Assembly: GCA_903898215.1 (NCBI GenBank)
Contig: CAIUEQ010000098.1
Location: 1 to 18,964, forward strand
Direction of reading: 5' to 3'
From: an uncultured Bacteroidota bacterium
Lineage (GTDB): Bacteria; Bacteroidota; Bacteroidia; UKL13-3
DNA length: 18,964 nt
A program made the position numbers and the translations under genes. Below are positions 1 to 6,349 of this stretch, in pieces (positions within the stretch are counted from its first letter, which is position 1; each line of letters opens with the position of its first letter). A model generated the notes under the pieces. It made no database searches. It was not told the origin of the DNA and was given only the letters and a program-made list of their open reading frames with translations.

Positions 1-144
1 TATTGTGGCATTGGAAAACGTAGCGCTAAAGCTGCCTTGATGATGGAAGAAAAAGGATTTAAAAATGTGTTTGAATTAAAGGGTGGACTTGCTGAATGGA
101 AGAAAGAAAATTATCCTGTGAGTAAAAAAATAACTCCTTTTTAA
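1..144 (+). CDS. Rhodanese-like domain protein, C-terminal fragment
   Basis: This is the last 47 codons of a gene that begins before the window. The fragment opens with YCGIGKRS, which matches the CxxGxR active-site loop of rhodanese (sulfurtransferase) domains, with the catalytic cysteine as the second visible residue. It is followed by the usual helix (AKAALMMEEKGF) and the V-ELKGGLAEWK strand/helix that ends the fold. Rhodanese domains move sulfane sulfur between thiols. Whether the full protein is a single-domain rhodanese or the tail of a larger protein cannot be seen. It ends shortly after the domain, so nothing lies downstream of the fold. The family call is firm; substrate and role are unknown. 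Confidence 0.85.
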   Translation, partial: YCGIGKRSAKAALMMEEKGFKNVFELKGGLAEWKKENYPVSKKITPF

Positions 145-194
145 ATCAAAAATAATCAAGCATTTATTCAAATAAATTTGATTGATTTTTGATT
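144..194. terminator. Possible bidirectional terminator between convergent genes
   Basis: An AT-rich inverted repeat fills the gap between the rhodanese stop and the convergent minus-strand gene. The left arm AATCAAAAATAATCAA (144-159) pairs with TTGATTGATTTTTGATT (178-194) with one bulged base. There is no clean T-run after the right arm, so the case rests on the pairing and on the convergent layout. Confidence 0.4.
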
Positions 195-223
195 CATCAT
201 GATTGAGGAAATAAATTTATTAG

Positions 224-412
224 TTAATAAATCGAATTCTTTTTTATCGGTTCAACTTCCGGAAAAGGTTCAGGTTGATTTATTTCAGGTGATGGTTGAA
301 ATGGATTATTTTTTTCGGGTATTGGAATAATTTCCGGAGGAATAGATGGCGTTTCAGGTGATGGCGGAGGTTCAATTTCCGGATCTGGTTTTTGTAATTT
401 ATCGTTTCCCAT
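224..412 (-). CDS. Small proline/glutamate-rich protein, unknown function
   Basis: A 62-residue protein made largely of Pro, Glu, Ile and Asn, with repeated P-x-P-E-I/V-like units (PEIEPPPSPETP, PEIIPIPEK, PSPEINQPEP). It has no signal peptide, membrane segment or cysteine, and is probably disordered. It lies 33 bases downstream of the TerB-like gene on the same strand and could be co-transcribed with it. I do not recognise a family. Low-complexity sequence can make spurious open frames, but the clean ATG start, the operon-like position and the absence of any competing gene favour a real small gene. Confidence 0.5.
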   Translation of the reverse strand: MGNDKLQKPDPEIEPPPSPETPSIPPEIIPIPEKNNPFQPSPEINQPEPFPEVEPIKKNSIY

Positions 413-445
413 GATTTCTATTTTTCAAAAAACAATTCATAACTA

Positions 446-859
446 TCATAATTTCTTTTCCTGCTTCTCAATCTTTCTGATTTTCTTTTTCAGTTTTTCG
501 ATTAGAGCATTTTCTTTTTCATTCGTTCCATTGTAGGATTCCGATATTTCATTTGCAACATGGATACAAAGTTTCCGCATCCTTTCGTCAAAAGCGGTAT
601 GATGCAATTCAATAAAATCAAGAAAAGAATTAAATGCTTCTTCGGGTTCAATATGTTCTTCTTCTAAAAATTCAAATTCGATCTCGGCATAAAATGCAGT
701 GTCTGTTCCATATTTGTCTTTATGTCTTTCGGCTGGAACAAGTTCCTTTCTTACAATTTCATGTAACGCTTTTCTTTCATTCTCAGAAATACCTCCGCTG
801 ATATTAGATACAGCATAAAGTAATTTACCTAGTTCTGAATAAAATTCTCTGTAATGCAT
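446..859 (-). CDS. TerB-like helical protein, hypothetical
   Basis: A 137-residue, probably cytoplasmic, helical protein with no signal peptide. The N-terminal stretch (residues about 9-40, YSELGKLLYAVSNISGGISE followed by NERKAL) resembles the 'K-L-L-Y-A-V-A-x-x-D-G-x-I-S-x-x-E' opening of TerB/TerB-like (DUF533-type) domains. The last 25 residues (from about 113) are a Lys/Glu-rich helix that could form a coiled coil. TerB domains are linked to tellurite and stress responses, but no function is established for this type. It diverges from the BON-domain gene, and an FNR-type box lies in the shared promoter region. The TerB resemblance is by eye only; the gene itself looks real. Confidence 0.6.
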   Translation of the reverse strand: MHYREFYSELGKLLYAVSNISGGISENERKALHEIVRKELVPAERHKDKYGTDTAFYAEIEFEFLEEEHIEPEEAFNSFLDFIELHHTAFDERMRKLCIHVANEISESYNGTNEKENALIEKLKKKIRKIEKQEKKL

Positions 860-898
860 AATCGTTTAAATTAATAAAAACACTTCTATAATTAGAGG

Positions 899-906
899 CA
901 AAGGAA
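899..906 (-). promoter_or_regulatory. Candidate -7 element of the TerB-like gene
   Basis: On the minus strand this reads TTCCTTTG, one mismatch from the Bacteroidota -7 consensus TAnnTTTG. It begins 36 bases from the outer edge of the FNR-type box at 929-942. That is the same spacing seen at the cytochrome/nos and ric promoters. Confidence 0.45.
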
Positions 907-928
907 TGTATTACATCCATCAGATTCT

Positions 929-942
929 TTGATTAGAATCAA
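929..942. promoter_or_regulatory. FNR-type box in a divergent promoter region
   Basis: TTGATTAGAATCAA is a perfect TTGAT-N4-ATCAA palindrome, the classic FNR-family site. It lies 70 bases upstream of the TerB-like start (minus strand) and 90 bases upstream of the BON-domain start (plus strand). The -7 candidate on the minus side fits the class II spacing. On the plus side only a loose AT-rich match (TATATAAT at 964-971) occupies the equivalent position. Confidence 0.7.
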
Positions 943-1032
943 CGAACATTTTGACTCAGGACATATATAATTATAGTGAGCCAACCTTAGTTTGTATTCA
1001 AATTTTAATGATTCAATTTAAAAAATAAAAAC

Positions 1033-1704
1033 ATGAAAACAGATTATGAAATTCAAAGAGATGTAATGGATGAGCTTAAATGGCAACCAATCCTAAATGC
1101 TACAGAAATTGGTGTAGCAGTAAAAAACGGTATTGTAACTTTAACCGGAACTGTAAACTCATATGCTAAAAAGTTGGCAGCAGAAAAAGCCGCTAAAATA
1201 GTTTTAGGAGTAAAGGCAGTTGTAGAAGATATTAAAGTGAAATTCTTTTCAACTTTTCAAAAAACTGATATAGAAATTGCTGAAGCAGTTTTGAATTCCT
1301 TAAAGTGGGACAGTTCTGTTCGCGAAGAAAAAGTAAAAATAAAAGTGGAAGATGGTTGGGTTACTCTTGATGGTGAAGTAGAATGGGAATATGAAAAAAC
1401 TAGAGCAAAAAATTGTGTGGAAGGTCTCCACGGAGTAAGGGGAATAACAAATCTAATTTTGGTAACACCTAAAATAACGCCTAATGAATTGAAGAAAAAA
1501 ATTGAACTTGCATTTCATCGCAGTGCATCATTAGATGCTGAACATATTAAAATAAACACTACAGGCAGCAGGGTTACATTAACAGGAACAGTTCGATCTC
1601 TTGCCGAAAAGAAAGATGCTGAAGATGCAGCATGGGCAGCTCCTGGCGTAAGTGTGGTAGAAGATAAATTAGAAGTGAATTATGCCGAAGCTCTGGCTTA
1701 CTAA
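1033..1704 (+). CDS. Protein of three BON domains
   Basis: A 223-residue protein built from three BON domains in tandem, at about residues 1-71, 76-146 and 149-217. Each shows the family pattern of an amphipathic helix (for example I-x-x-D-V-M-D-E-L-x-W), a strand pair with G-I/W-V-T-L-x-G-x-V, and a closing 'GV-x-V-x-x-x-I/L' strand. BON domains are thought to bind phospholipid or act as protein-interaction modules; OsmY is the best-known example. Unlike OsmY, this protein has no signal peptide, so it is probably cytoplasmic. Start: ATG at 1033. An FNR-type box lies 90 bases upstream, and a strong terminator follows the stop. Its exact role is unknown; general stress is the usual guess for this family. 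Confidence 0.85.
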   Translation: MKTDYEIQRDVMDELKWQPILNATEIGVAVKNGIVTLTGTVNSYAKKLAAEKAAKIVLGVKAVVEDIKVKFFSTFQKTDIEIAEAVLNSLKWDSSVREEKVKIKVEDGWVTLDGEVEWEYEKTRAKNCVEGLHGVRGITNLILVTPKITPNELKKKIELAFHRSASLDAEHIKINTTGSRVTLTGTVRSLAEKKDAEDAAWAAPGVSVVEDKLEVNYAEALAY

Positions 1705-1720
1705 TTATATTTTTTGCACT

Positions 1721-1753
1721 AAAAAAAGTCGAATAAATGTTCGACTTTTTTTT
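1721..1753 (+). terminator. Rho-independent terminator after the BON gene
   Basis: AAAAAAAGTCGAA (1721-1733), a six-base loop (TAAATG) and TTCGAC followed by eight T residues (1740-1753) form a perfect A-tailed/U-tailed hairpin. The A-run on the left also lets it act on the opposite strand. Confidence 0.85.
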
Positions 1754-1805
1754 ATGCAACGAGTGTAAGGTTTTTATTTATTGCTGATTAAAATCATTAT
1801 AAAAA

Positions 1806-1819
1806 TTGACCTGTATCAA
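1806..1819. promoter_or_regulatory. FNR-type box upstream of the FAS1 lipoprotein gene
   Basis: TTGACCTGTATCAA matches TTGA-N6-TCAA, with one TTGAC and one TTGAT half-site. Its first base lies 35 bases before the -7 element at 1841. This puts the box centre about 40 bases upstream of the predicted transcript start. Confidence 0.7.
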
Positions 1820-1840
1820 TATTACAAGGTTTGCGATAAA

Positions 1841-1848
1841 TATTTTTG
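1841..1848 (+). promoter_or_regulatory. -7 promoter element of the FAS1 gene
   Basis: TATTTTTG is a full match to the Bacteroidota -7 consensus TAnnTTTG. The transcript would start near 1852-1855 and leave a leader of roughly 25-30 bases before the ATG at 1881. Confidence 0.6.
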
Positions 1849-1880
1849 ACCTACTTAAATCAAAAATAAAAACTACCATT

Positions 1881-2453
1881 ATGAAGACTAATTTTTACAT
1901 TCTCGTTTTTGCAGTAACTGCTTTTGTTTTTACTTCATGCGGTTCAAGTGAACCTAAATCTGAAGCTGCAGAAAACACAAACACCTCTGAAGCTACCGCA
2001 TCACATGGTCAATCTGGAGTAAATGACGAATTCTCTAAACCCGATGTTGTGAAGGTTGCTGTTGGTTCAAAAGATCATACCACACTTGTAGCTGCAGTTA
2101 AAGCCGCTGAGTTGGTTGATGTATTATCTAACTCTGGACCGTTCACAGTTTTTGCTCCTGTTAATGCAGCATTTGATGCATTGCCAGCTGGTACAGTTGA
2201 AGGTTTATTAAAACCTGAGAAAAAAGCTGACTTACAAAACATTTTACAATATCACGTTTTTGTTGGAGGCTTAAAAGCTGAAGATTTAAAAGACGGCCAA
2301 GTATTAAATATGGTTAACGGTGATAATGCAAAAATTACTGTGAAAGATGGTAAAGTGCAAATCAACGGTGCTAATATTATTGGAAGTGTTACAGCTTCAA
2401 ATGGTATAGTTCATGTTATTGATGCAGTAATGTTGCCTCCTGCTAAAAAATAA
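1881..2453 (+). CDS. FAS1 (fasciclin) domain lipoprotein
   Basis: A 190-residue secreted lipoprotein. The signal peptide MKTNFYILVFAVTAFVFTSC gives a lipidated Cys20, followed by a Ser/Glu/Ala-rich linker and one FAS1 domain (about residues 60-188). The domain shows the H1 motif (TVFAPVNAAFDAL), the central 'L-Q-Y-H-V' segment and the H2-like end (NGIVHVIDAVMLPP). FAS1 domains are adhesion or ligand-binding modules. The reading frame stays open back to a TTG at 1806, but that would place the FNR-type box and the -7 element inside the gene and bury the signal peptide, so ATG 1881 is chosen. It sits just upstream of the nos operon with its own FNR-type promoter, which suggests expression during anaerobic N2O respiration; its role there is unknown. 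Confidence 0.9.
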   Translation: MKTNFYILVFAVTAFVFTSCGSSEPKSEAAENTNTSEATASHGQSGVNDEFSKPDVVKVAVGSKDHTTLVAAVKAAELVDVLSNSGPFTVFAPVNAAFDALPAGTVEGLLKPEKKADLQNILQYHVFVGGLKAEDLKDGQVLNMVNGDNAKITVKDGKVQINGANIIGSVTASNGIVHVIDAVMLPPAKK

Positions 2454-2477
2454 TTTTTATACTTTTTAAAATTCGAA

Positions 2478-2500
2478 CAAAGCTCCTAACGGGGCTTTGT
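2478..2500 (+). terminator. Terminator-like hairpin after the FAS1 gene
   Basis: CAAAGCTCC (2478-2486) pairs over nine positions, one of them T-G, with GGGGCTTTG (2491-2499) around the loop TAAC. The T-run behind it is poor (TTGCTTGG), so termination may be partial. Confidence 0.6.
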
Positions 2501-2550
2501 TGCTTGGAAAAATCAATAAATCTTAAACATGATTTATCTCATATATCAAC

Positions 2551-2564
2551 TTGATGACAATCAA
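2551..2564. promoter_or_regulatory. FNR-type box of the cytochrome/nos operon
   Basis: TTGATGACAATCAA is a perfect TTGAT-N4-ATCAA palindrome, 76 bases upstream of the cytochrome ATG. Its first base is 36 bases before the -7 candidate at 2587, so the centre falls near -41, as at an activator-dependent class II promoter. Confidence 0.8.
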
Positions 2565-2586
2565 CTAGGGTATAAATAAATCAAAA

Positions 2587-2594
2587 TATAATTG
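2587..2594 (+). promoter_or_regulatory. -7 candidate of the cytochrome/nos operon
   Basis: TATAATTG differs at one fixed position from TAnnTTTG. The transcript start would be near 2598-2600, about 40 bases before the ATG at 2641. Confidence 0.5.
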
Positions 2595-2640
2595 CCGTTA
2601 CATATTATAAATACATCAGTTACAAAATTTAAAAACCCAC

Positions 2641-3111
2641 ATGAAAAAAACATTATTTATCGCTTTATTTTTTTCTGCAATTATTTACAGTTGCGGATCA
2701 TCAGGAAACAGTGAATCTACAGAATCAGGCAGTACTACTGAGCAAACTCCTGAAGAGAAACAATTAGCAGAAGGAAAAGGAATCGGTCATTTCACAAATG
2801 TTGAGACTGGAGCAATCGATCCAACTTTACAAAAAAAGGGAATGGATTTGTTTCAATTAAAATGTACCCCTTGCCATCGTTTAACAACTGAAAAATTAGT
2901 TGGTCCGGGTTTGAAAAATGTTACTGTTCGTAGAAAACCAGAATGGATTATGAATATGATCACCAACCCTGCAACCATGACTCAAAGAGACTCGGCAGCA
3001 AAAGGGTTACTTGAAATATGTTTAGTTCAAATGCCAAATCAACAATTTACTAGCGATGACGAGGTTCGTGCTATCCTCGAAAACTTTAGAAATAATGATG
3101 CAACAAAATAA
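2641..3111 (+). CDS. Monohaem cytochrome c lipoprotein, probable electron donor to NosZ
   Basis: A 156-residue class I cytochrome c. Residues 1-18 are a lipoprotein signal peptide (ending IIYSC, lipid Cys18), followed by a Ser/Thr/Glu-rich tether to about residue 40. The haem site is C75-T-P-C78-H79; the likely sixth ligand is Met131 in QMPNQ. The G-P-G-L-K-N-V segment after the haem site is typical of the fold. It opens the operon 43 bases before nosZ and lies right behind the FNR-type promoter, so it probably delivers electrons to the CuA site of NosZ. Clade II clusters usually carry such small c-type cytochromes in place of the NosR/NosX system. The cytochrome call is firm; the partner is inferred from position. 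Confidence 0.9.
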   Translation: MKKTLFIALFFSAIIYSCGSSGNSESTESGSTTEQTPEEKQLAEGKGIGHFTNVETGAIDPTLQKKGMDLFQLKCTPCHRLTTEKLVGPGLKNVTVRRKPEWIMNMITNPATMTQRDSAAKGLLEICLVQMPNQQFTSDDEVRAILENFRNNDATK

Positions 3112-3154
3112 AAAATAATCTCTTTAACTTTTTTTATACCATAAATATACAATC

Positions 3155-5149
3155 ATGAAGCATTCAATCATCAACAAATTAAACATGAACAAATGGCTTA
3201 CATTCTTCGTGTTATTTTCTGCACTGTTTGTTTCTTGCACAGGCAAGAAAAAGGCAGGATCTGCTGTATCCGGTGATGCAGCACAAAAAGTATATGTAGC
3301 TCCAGGTAAATACGATGAGTTATATCTATTTAATTCAGGAGGTTTTAGCGGACAAGTTTCTGCTTACGGTTTACCTTCAGGTCGTTTGTTAAAAGTAATT
3401 CCTGTGTTTTCACAAAATCCTGAAAATGGATATGGATATACTGAAGAAACAAAACCTATGTTGATGACTTCTCATGGATTTATTCCTTGGGACGATTCAC
3501 ATCATCCTCAATTATCAAGAGTTGATGGTAATAATGATGGTCGCTGGTTGTTTATCAATGCAAACAATACACCTCGTATTGCTCGTTTAAATCTTTCAAC
3601 ATTTACAACTGAAGAAATTATTGAGTTGCCAAATTCTGGAGGAAATCACTCTTCACCTTTTTGTACAGAAAACACCGAATATGTTGTAGGTGGAACTCGC
3701 TTTAGTGTGCCAATTGAAGGTGACTTAGATGTACCTATCAATTCATACAAACAAACTTTTAAAGGAACTCTTTCTTTTGTAAAAGTTGAAAAAGAAAAAG
3801 GAACAATGAATCTTGCATTTCAATTATTGGTACCAGGTGTTAATTATGATTTAGCTCGTGCCGGTAAAGGTGTTTCGCACGGATGGGTTTTCTTCTCATG
3901 TTATAATAGCGAAAAGGCAAATACTTTGCTTGAAGTAAACGCTTCTCAACATGATAAAGATTTTGTAATGGCTGTTAATTGGAAAAAAGCTGAAGAGTAT
4001 ATTGCTCAAGGAAAAGGTAAAAAAACAAAAGCAAAATATGCTCATAATGTTTATAGCCACAGCACTCATAGCGCTACATCTACAATGTTAGAAGATGTAT
4101 TAATGCTTGATGTGAAAGAACTAAAAGATATTTGCTATTTTATTCCTTGCCCTAAATCTCCACACGGTTGTGATGTAAATCCTTCAGGTGAATTTATTGT
4201 AGCTTCAGGAAAACTTGCTGCTGTAATTCCAGTATTCTCTTTCAAGAAAATTCAAGATGCAATTGCTGCAAAAGCATTTGAAGGCGAATTTGACGGTGTA
4301 CCTGTTATTAAATACGAAGCTGCTTTAGCAGGTGAAGTTGAAAAACCAGGTCTTGGTCCATTGCATACCGAATTTGATGATAAAGGTTTTGCTTATACTT
4401 CAATGTTCGTTTCTTCGGAAATTGTAAAATGGGAAGTTGCAACCCGCAAAATTATCGATCGCGTTCCTACTTATTATTCTATTGGTCACTTATGTGTTCC
4501 CGGTGGTGATAATAAAAACCCTTATGGAAAATATGTTATCGCATTGGATAAAATTACTAAAGACCGCTATTTACCAACAGGACCAGAACTTACTCAATCA
4601 GCTCAGTTGTATGATATCACTGGCGAAAAAATGAAAATGTTATTGGATTTCCCAACAATTGGCGAACCACATTATGCACAAGCAATTCCTGCTGAACTTG
4701 TAACAAAAAATCAGGTTAAAGCTTATAAACTTGAAGAAAACAAACATCCATATCTTACAAAAATGGAAAGCGAAGCTAAAGTTGTTCGTAATGGTAAAGA
4801 TATTCATATCTACATGACAATGATTCGCTCACATTTTACTCCTGATAATATTGAAGGTGTTAAAGTTGGTGATGTAGTTTATTTCCATATTACAAATCTT
4901 GAACAAGATTGGGATGTGCCACATGGTTTTGCAGTTAAAGGTGCAAACGTTTCTGAATTGTTAATCATGCCGGGCGAAACTCAAACAATTAAATGGGAGC
5001 CAAAAGAAGTTGGAATTTTCCCATTCTATTGTACAGATTTCTGTTCAGCATTACATCAAGAAATGCAAGGATATTTAAGAATATCTCCAGCAAGCTCAAA
5101 AACTCCATTAATGTTTGGAACTAACGTTGCTGCTGTAGAAAAGAAATAA
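3155..5149 (+). CDS. nosZ: Nitrous-oxide reductase NosZ, clade II (Sec-type)
   Basis: Reduces N2O to N2 on the outer face of the cytoplasmic membrane. At 664 residues, all seven CuZ histidines are visible: H116 and H117 (DDSHH), H165 (GNHSS), H337 (SPHGCD), H404 (GPLHTEF), H445 (IGHLC) and H506 (GEPHYA). The C-terminal cupredoxin domain carries the CuA ligands H590, C626, C630, H634 and M637 in CTDFCSALHQEM, so the enzyme looks fully active. The N-terminus is a Sec signal, not a twin-arginine one, which marks clade II. It ends in LFVSC, so the enzyme may be a lipoprotein tethered at Cys28. The ATG at 3185 (MNKWLTFFV) would give a more ordinary signal peptide and is a good alternative start. 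Confidence 0.97.
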   Translation: MKHSIINKLNMNKWLTFFVLFSALFVSCTGKKKAGSAVSGDAAQKVYVAPGKYDELYLFNSGGFSGQVSAYGLPSGRLLKVIPVFSQNPENGYGYTEETKPMLMTSHGFIPWDDSHHPQLSRVDGNNDGRWLFINANNTPRIARLNLSTFTTEEIIELPNSGGNHSSPFCTENTEYVVGGTRFSVPIEGDLDVPINSYKQTFKGTLSFVKVEKEKGTMNLAFQLLVPGVNYDLARAGKGVSHGWVFFSCYNSEKANTLLEVNASQHDKDFVMAVNWKKAEEYIAQGKGKKTKAKYAHNVYSHSTHSATSTMLEDVLMLDVKELKDICYFIPCPKSPHGCDVNPSGEFIVASGKLAAVIPVFSFKKIQDAIAAKAFEGEFDGVPVIKYEAALAGEVEKPGLGPLHTEFDDKGFAYTSMFVSSEIVKWEVATRKIIDRVPTYYSIGHLCVPGGDNKNPYGKYVIALDKITKDRYLPTGPELTQSAQLYDITGEKMKMLLDFPTIGEPHYAQAIPAELVTKNQVKAYKLEENKHPYLTKMESEAKVVRNGKDIHIYMTMIRSHFTPDNIEGVKVGDVVYFHITNLEQDWDVPHGFAVKGANVSELLIMPGETQTIKWEPKEVGIFPFYCTDFCSALHQEMQGYLRISPASSKTPLMFGTNVAAVEKK

Positions 5150-5173
5150 TACTTTAAAATAATTTGTGTTGTG

Positions 5174-5262
5174 TGAAAGGATAATGTTGCATAAAACTAC
5201 CGTTTACATCGTGAAAAATATTTCCGATTTGCGAATAGAAAATATGCAAGATTATCCTTTCA
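5174..5262 (+). repeat. Long inverted repeat between nosZ and the next gene
   Basis: TGAAAGGATAATGTTGCATA (5174-5193) is mirrored by its reverse complement at 5243-5262 with a single mismatch (5186 against 5250), around a 49-base loop. Six T residues follow the right arm (5263-5268). In the nos transcript this would be a very stable stem just after nosZ. It could be a partial terminator or an RNA-end stabiliser that keeps nosZ message above that of the accessory genes. No other copy of the arm was noticed in the window. Confidence 0.75.
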
Positions 5263-5288
5263 TTTTTTAATATTATAATTCAAAATAA

Positions 5289-5858
5289 ATGAAACCAATA
5301 TCAAGAATTATCATTGCAATAAGCGCTTTGTTAATGATCGGTGCTTACTTTTTCCCGCTATGGCTAATCACTCTTGATGCCCCTCAATACCCTGAAGGTT
5401 TATCAATGAGTCTTTGGATTGACAAACTTGCCGGTGATATTAATACCATCAATGGATTGAATCATTATATAGGAATGAAACATCTGAGTACCGAAATGTT
5501 TTCAGAGTTTTTATACTTAAAATATATCGTTGCCGGAATTATTTGTTGCGTGTTATTAACAGCTTTATCTAATAATAAAAAAGTACTGCTTGGATTAGTA
5601 ATAATTTTATTTGTTTCAGGTGTAGTTGGAATGTATGATTTTTGGCAATGGGAATATGATTACGGACATAATCTTATAAATACTGCAGCCATTAAGGTTC
5701 CGGGAATGTCTTATCAACCTCCATTGTTTGGCTACAAAGATCTTTTGAACTTTACAGCTGGCTCATTTCCAGATGTGGGTGGATACGCTGTAATTATTCC
5801 TGCGTTTCTTATAGTTTTTGTTTTTATTTACGAATGGTTTTTTACCAAAAAAAAATAA
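5289..5858 (+). CDS. Four-TM membrane protein of the nos operon (NosB-like by position)
   Basis: A 189-residue integral membrane protein. Hydrophobic segments lie at about residues 7-27, 78-98, 101-121 and 164-185, with a large loop (about 28-75) after TM1 and another (about 122-163, rich in Tyr/Trp/Gly/Pro) before TM4. Met, His and Tyr are frequent in the loops, but no textbook metal or haem motif stands out. Clade II nos clusters commonly carry a polytopic protein of unknown function, called NosB, just after nosZ; this gene holds that position, between nosZ and nosL. That identity is inferred from place and topology, not from a recognised motif. It ends 10 bases before nosL, so the two are co-transcribed. 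Confidence 0.75.
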   Translation: MKPISRIIIAISALLMIGAYFFPLWLITLDAPQYPEGLSMSLWIDKLAGDINTINGLNHYIGMKHLSTEMFSEFLYLKYIVAGIICCVLLTALSNNKKVLLGLVIILFVSGVVGMYDFWQWEYDYGHNLINTAAIKVPGMSYQPPLFGYKDLLNFTAGSFPDVGGYAVIIPAFLIVFVFIYEWFFTKKK

Positions 5859-5868
5859 CTTTACTTCC

Positions 5869-6318
5869 ATGAAAAATATTTATTTCTTATTAAGCCTAAC
5901 TCTCATTTTTATTTCAAGTTGCCAAAACGGTCCTCAGCCAATTAATTTTGGAACTGATCTTTGTGCAATGTGCCGTATGAAAATTATGGACAATAAATTT
6001 GGAGCTGAAGTGGTTACAAAAAGAGGTAAAACATTTAAGTTTGATAGTGATGAATGTTTAATGGGATATATAAATACCGGAACATTAAAGGCCGAACAAA
6101 AAGGTCAATTACTTGTTATAGATTATATGAATCCGGAAAATTTTATTGATGCCGAAAAGGCATTTTATCTTCACAGTGAAAAAGTTCCAAGCCCAATGGG
6201 TGCAAATATTTCTGCATTTAAAACTATGGAAGAGGCTCAAAAAATAAACCTTAACAATGGTAATGTAGGAGTAATTGTTGGATGGGACGCAATTCAAGAG
6301 ATTCGTAAAACTCATTAA
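5869..6318 (+). CDS. nosL: NosL, copper chaperone lipoprotein
   Basis: A 149-residue lipoprotein that delivers Cu(I) for NosZ assembly. The signal peptide MKNIYFLLSLTLIFISSC gives lipid Cys18. The NosL signature follows: C32-A-M-C35-x-M37 with K-I-M-D-N-K-F-G-A-E, a lysine-rich K-R-G-K-T-F-K-F-D strand, D-x-C (C63), and the later 'S-P-M-G-A-N-I-S-A-F' segment with Met110. The frame is open back to 5818 inside the preceding gene, but ATG 5869 gives the standard lipoprotein signal and is the start chosen. Cys32, Cys35, Met37 and Met110 are plausible Cu(I) ligands, though only the family role is established. Confidence 0.93.
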   Translation: MKNIYFLLSLTLIFISSCQNGPQPINFGTDLCAMCRMKIMDNKFGAEVVTKRGKTFKFDSDECLMGYINTGTLKAEQKGQLLVIDYMNPENFIDAEKAFYLHSEKVPSPMGANISAFKTMEEAQKINLNNGNVGVIVGWDAIQEIRKTH

Positions 6319-6349
6319 GTAAAATCAGCTTTTCTCATTAACCCAGAAT

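Noticed and set aside
178..205. Clustered TTGATT words as a fifth FNR-type box
   Set aside because: No pair gives TTGA-N6-TCAA, and the region lies between convergent genes, where a terminator-like repeat explains it better.
1806..1880. N-terminal extension of the FAS1 gene from a TTG at 1806
   Set aside because: The stretch holds an FNR-type box and a TAnnTTTG element, and the ATG at 1881 starts a standard lipoprotein signal peptide.
4437..4634. Open frame inside nosZ
   Set aside because: It is fully inside the conserved CuZ-binding part of nosZ in another frame and has no start context or family resemblance.
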